DNA of 52,079 nucleotides. Source: Chloroflexota bacterium (GTDB lineage Bacteria; Chloroflexota; Anaerolineae; UBA7937; B3-Chlor). Of the stretch, positions 50,341 to 52,079 are shown piece after piece. The notes under the pieces were generated by a model that had not been told where the DNA came from, searched no databases, and was given only the letters and a program-made list of their open reading frames with translations. The stretch's first letter is position 1. Every line of letters begins with the position of its first letter. Both the position numbers and the translations under genes were made by a program. The DNA lies in contig JAUVXJ010000021.1 in NCBI GenBank assembly GCA_030603665.1, positions 1-52,079 on the forward strand. The letters are read 5' to 3'.

Positions 50341-51342
50341 CTATGCACCTCCCAGAATGCGATCGAGGGGGTAGTATAGCAATGCTGCTCCGAGTGCGGA
50401 GACAGGTATCGTCATCACCCAGGCGGCCAGGATGTCAGCCGCTACGCCCCACCGAACCTTGGATACGCGTTGCGCAGAACCAGTACCCATGATCGACGAG
50501 CTCACCACCTGCGTGGTGCTGACAGGTCCGCCGACCAGCGCTGCACCCAGGATGACCACCGCCGAGGACGCTTGAGACACAAGACCGTCGACAGCCCTCA
50601 GGCGATAGAGGCCTGCACCCAGTGTCCTGATGATGCGCCATCCCCCGAGAGCCGTGCCCAGGGAGATCGCTGCCGCGGAAAGCGCTATCACCCACACCGG
50701 GACCGTAAACTCGCTCAGGAACCCGCCGGCCACCAGACCCATGGCTATGATCCCCATGGTCTTTTGAGCATCGTTGGTGCCGTGACTCAGCGCCAGCGCG
50801 ATGGCAGTGAGCACCTGGCCACGCTTGAAGAACCAGTTCACGCGGGGAGTAGCACCCCGTACCAGAAACAGGACTACCTTCATGCCCAGGTATCCAAAGG
50901 CCAGCCCCAGGACGGGCGAGAGCACCAGAGCGATGGCGACTTTCATCAACCCTTCCGTGTGGATAGCGTCCACCCCGCTAGCCACCGTCACCGCCCCCAC
51001 GATGCCCCCAACCAGCGCGTGCGATGAGCTGGAGGGAAGTGCGAAGAACCACGTGATCAGATTCCATGCGATGGCGCTGAGAAGGGCCGCCATGACCACC
51101 GTCACCGTGATGGTCTCTGGACTCACCAGATCCTTCCCTATGGTGGTGGCCACGGCCACACCGAAGAGGAAGGGCGCGAGAAAGTGCGCAACGGCACTGA
51201 GCAGAAGCGCCCTTCGCGGCGTCATAGCCCGGGAAGAGATCATGGTTGCTACAATATTGGCGCTATCGTGGAAGCCATTCAGGAAGTCAAAGATAACCGC
51301 GACCACCACGAGTGCCGCTGTACTCACCTGAGCTGGGGTCAT
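50341..51342 (-). CDS. pit: Inorganic phosphate transporter (Pit family)
   Basis: 333 residues, about ten membrane helices. The two Pit signature repeats are visible: FDFLNGFHDSANIVATMISSRA-type start (NGFHDSANIVATMI, about 23-36) and ALSHGTNDAQKTMGII (about 185-200). It imports metal phosphate with protons (or sodium). Followed directly by DUF47 and the NTPase. This is the second phosphate carrier in the window, with the Na/Pi protein at 15405. Confidence 0.92.
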   Translation of the reverse strand: MTPAQVSTAALVVVAVIFDFLNGFHDSANIVATMISSRAMTPRRALLLSAVAHFLAPFLFGVAVATTIGKDLVSPETITVTVVMAALLSAIAWNLITWFFALPSSSSHALVGGIVGAVTVASGVDAIHTEGLMKVAIALVLSPVLGLAFGYLGMKVVLFLVRGATPRVNWFFKRGQVLTAIALALSHGTNDAQKTMGIIAMGLVAGGFLSEFTVPVWVIALSAAAISLGTALGGWRIIRTLGAGLYRLRAVDGLVSQASSAVVILGAALVGGPVSTTQVVSSSIMGTGSAQRVSKVRWGVAADILAAWVMTIPVSALGAALLYYPLDRILGGA

Positions 51343-51384
51343 CGTCTACACCATGGGCAGTGTCCGGGAGGATCCCCATGACCA

Positions 51385-51411
51385 TTGTGGCCGGAGCTTG
51401 TCCGGCCACAA
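51385..51411. repeat. Perfect inverted repeat upstream of the Pit gene
   Basis: TTGTGGCCGG (51385-51394), 7-base loop, CCGGCCACAA (51402-51411), 43 bases before the Pit start. It could be a leader hairpin, an operator or a small dispersed palindrome. The rest of 51343-51808 has no gene I can support. Confidence 0.55.
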
Positions 51412-51808
51412 CAGCACTGCCACTTCACCCTGTACATCAATTATACCGGAGCCTCTAGGTCGAGTCAAGCGCTCGTGTCGGGATACCCATATCAAGTGCT
51501 TGCACGCTCCCGCATTCCAACCGCGCCTGCCCAGGACCCTCGATTTCCCCTCGACATCCCATCTGGTCAATTCAGACGGCATCCGTGCTGATGCCACCAT
51601 GCGTATCGCTCTCTTCTGCCACCACGGCTCTGCATCAGCAGGTGAGATACGGTAGTAAAGAAGAACTACTTGTTCTAGGGTTCGATGAGAGCCGCAATCA
51701 CACCCTGGCGACCCTCACCTGGCCGCGGTTTCGCTCTCCAAGGTGCTCCTATGGCAGGTACCCCCGGCCTGGTTCGCCGTCGCGTGGCCGTGCATGCACC
51801 GTGTCCAG

Positions 51809-51860
51809 TCAAATGAGAATGTTACCGAAAGGAGCTGCTCTTTCAAATGATAATGTTACC
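51809..51860 (-). repeat. Two direct copies of an 18-base motif at a transposase end
   Basis: On the minus strand GGTAACATTATCATTTGA (51843-51860) and GGTAACATTCTCATTTGA (51809-51826), one mismatch, 34 bases apart. They lie within the last codons of the partial transposase and may be transposase-binding sites of the element end. Confidence 0.65.
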
Positions 51861-52079
51861 GGGATGCCCTCTCCTTTCTGGCTCGTGGTAGGTGTAGATA
51901 GGGTCTCGTAGACGTCCTCCGTCTCCCCTGGGACCGCAGCGGGCAAGCAGAAGATTTGATCGAGGAGCTGATAGATCTCTCGGCGGAGCTGTCGAGGGTT
52001 GACCTGGTCACGGAGAGTTCGAAGCTGCTTCTTCTGTTCTTGAGAGATGGCATCGGTTTCACATAGGCGGTCGAAGGGG
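51809..52079 (-). CDS. Integrase-core transposase, C-terminal end (partial, runs off right edge)
   Basis: Ninety codons in one open frame entering from the right edge and ending TGA at 51809-51811. The opening FDRLCETDAISQEQKKQLR and VNPRQLRREIYQLLDQ resembles the post-catalytic tail of rve integrase transposases (the P-x-x-R-x-L-A-S-x-x-x-S-x-E-x-K...LNP-x-x-L-x-x-x-I pattern). The last 15 codons include GIPVTLSFERAAPFGNILI, made from the repeated GGTAACATT motif. No catalytic residues lie inside the window, so completeness cannot be judged. Confidence 0.65.
   Translation of the reverse strand, partial: PFDRLCETDAISQEQKKQLRTLRDQVNPRQLRREIYQLLDQIFCLPAAVPGETEDVYETLSTPTTSQKGEGIPVTLSFERAAPFGNILI

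Noticed and set aside
1..52079. tRNA, rRNA, or replication origin
   Set aside because: I saw no cloverleaf, rRNA segment or DnaA-box cluster on reading both strands; a tRNAscan run would be needed to exclude tRNAs fully.

Overview
The window is about 52 kb of GC-rich bacterial DNA without rRNA, tRNA or CRISPR. Gene content fits an anaerobic Chloroflexota-like bacterium (Anaerolineae/Dehalococcoidia type; inferred, about 70% sure): triple-LysM secreted proteins with Pro/Thr linkers, frequent TTG/GTG starts, ECF transporters, a PEP-CTERM protein and a large corrinoid methyltransferase array.

Layout. (1) 1-7.8 kb: remnant of a REP-type transposase, two LysM secreted proteins (one carrying a phosphodiesterase domain), then three consecutive fold-type II PLP enzymes (cysteine synthase-like, threonine synthase-like, threonine dehydratase-like), with palindromic repeats between them, and a truncated membrane glycosyltransferase gene. 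(2) 7.8-17.3 kb: mixed housekeeping and transport: MATE exporter, YbaK-type deacylase, alpha/beta hydrolase, B12-binding radical SAM protein, HD hydrolase, and two universal stress proteins flanking two anion transporters (TSUP and Na/Pi type). (3) 17.3-25.4 kb: a perfect-spaced promoter, a cobalamin riboswitch and terminator, then a six-gene operon: an alpha/alpha-toroid protein and two secreted proteins with transcobalamin beta-domain-like regions, then a complete ECF transporter (T, fused AA', S). I read this as a surface B12 capture and uptake system. (4) 25.5-42.4 kb, all minus strand: B12-dependent methyl transfer. A second cobalamin riboswitch leads into a MetH-activation-domain-like protein, an MFS transporter, five UroD-family methyltransferases and two nearly identical corrinoid proteins, then TetR, a SAM methyltransferase, FmdB and DUF6951 small proteins, the corrinoid reductive activator (RACo), an MtrH-type methyltransferase, an MtaA/MtbA-like methyltransferase and corrinoid adenosyltransferase. 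(5) 42.5-49.1 kb: three copies of the molybdenum/tungsten cofactor (Moco) riboswitch drive a second complete ECF transporter whose S component is fused to sulfite-oxidase-fold domains, a membrane-anchored CXXCH protein, a lipoprotein with two such domains, and a small internally duplicated Cys protein. (6) 49.1-52.1 kb: THEP1-type NTPase, a Pit phosphate transporter with its DUF47 partner, and the 3' end of an integrase-type transposase running off the right edge.

The two most interesting systems are the Moco-riboswitch ECF locus, a candidate uptake system for molybdopterin or a related cofactor/precursor, and the transcobalamin-like B12 capture operon. The B12 operon supplies the cofactor used by the adjoining methyltransferase array, and the promoters of the B12-riboswitch array and the Moco-riboswitch locus stand back to back about 100 bp apart.
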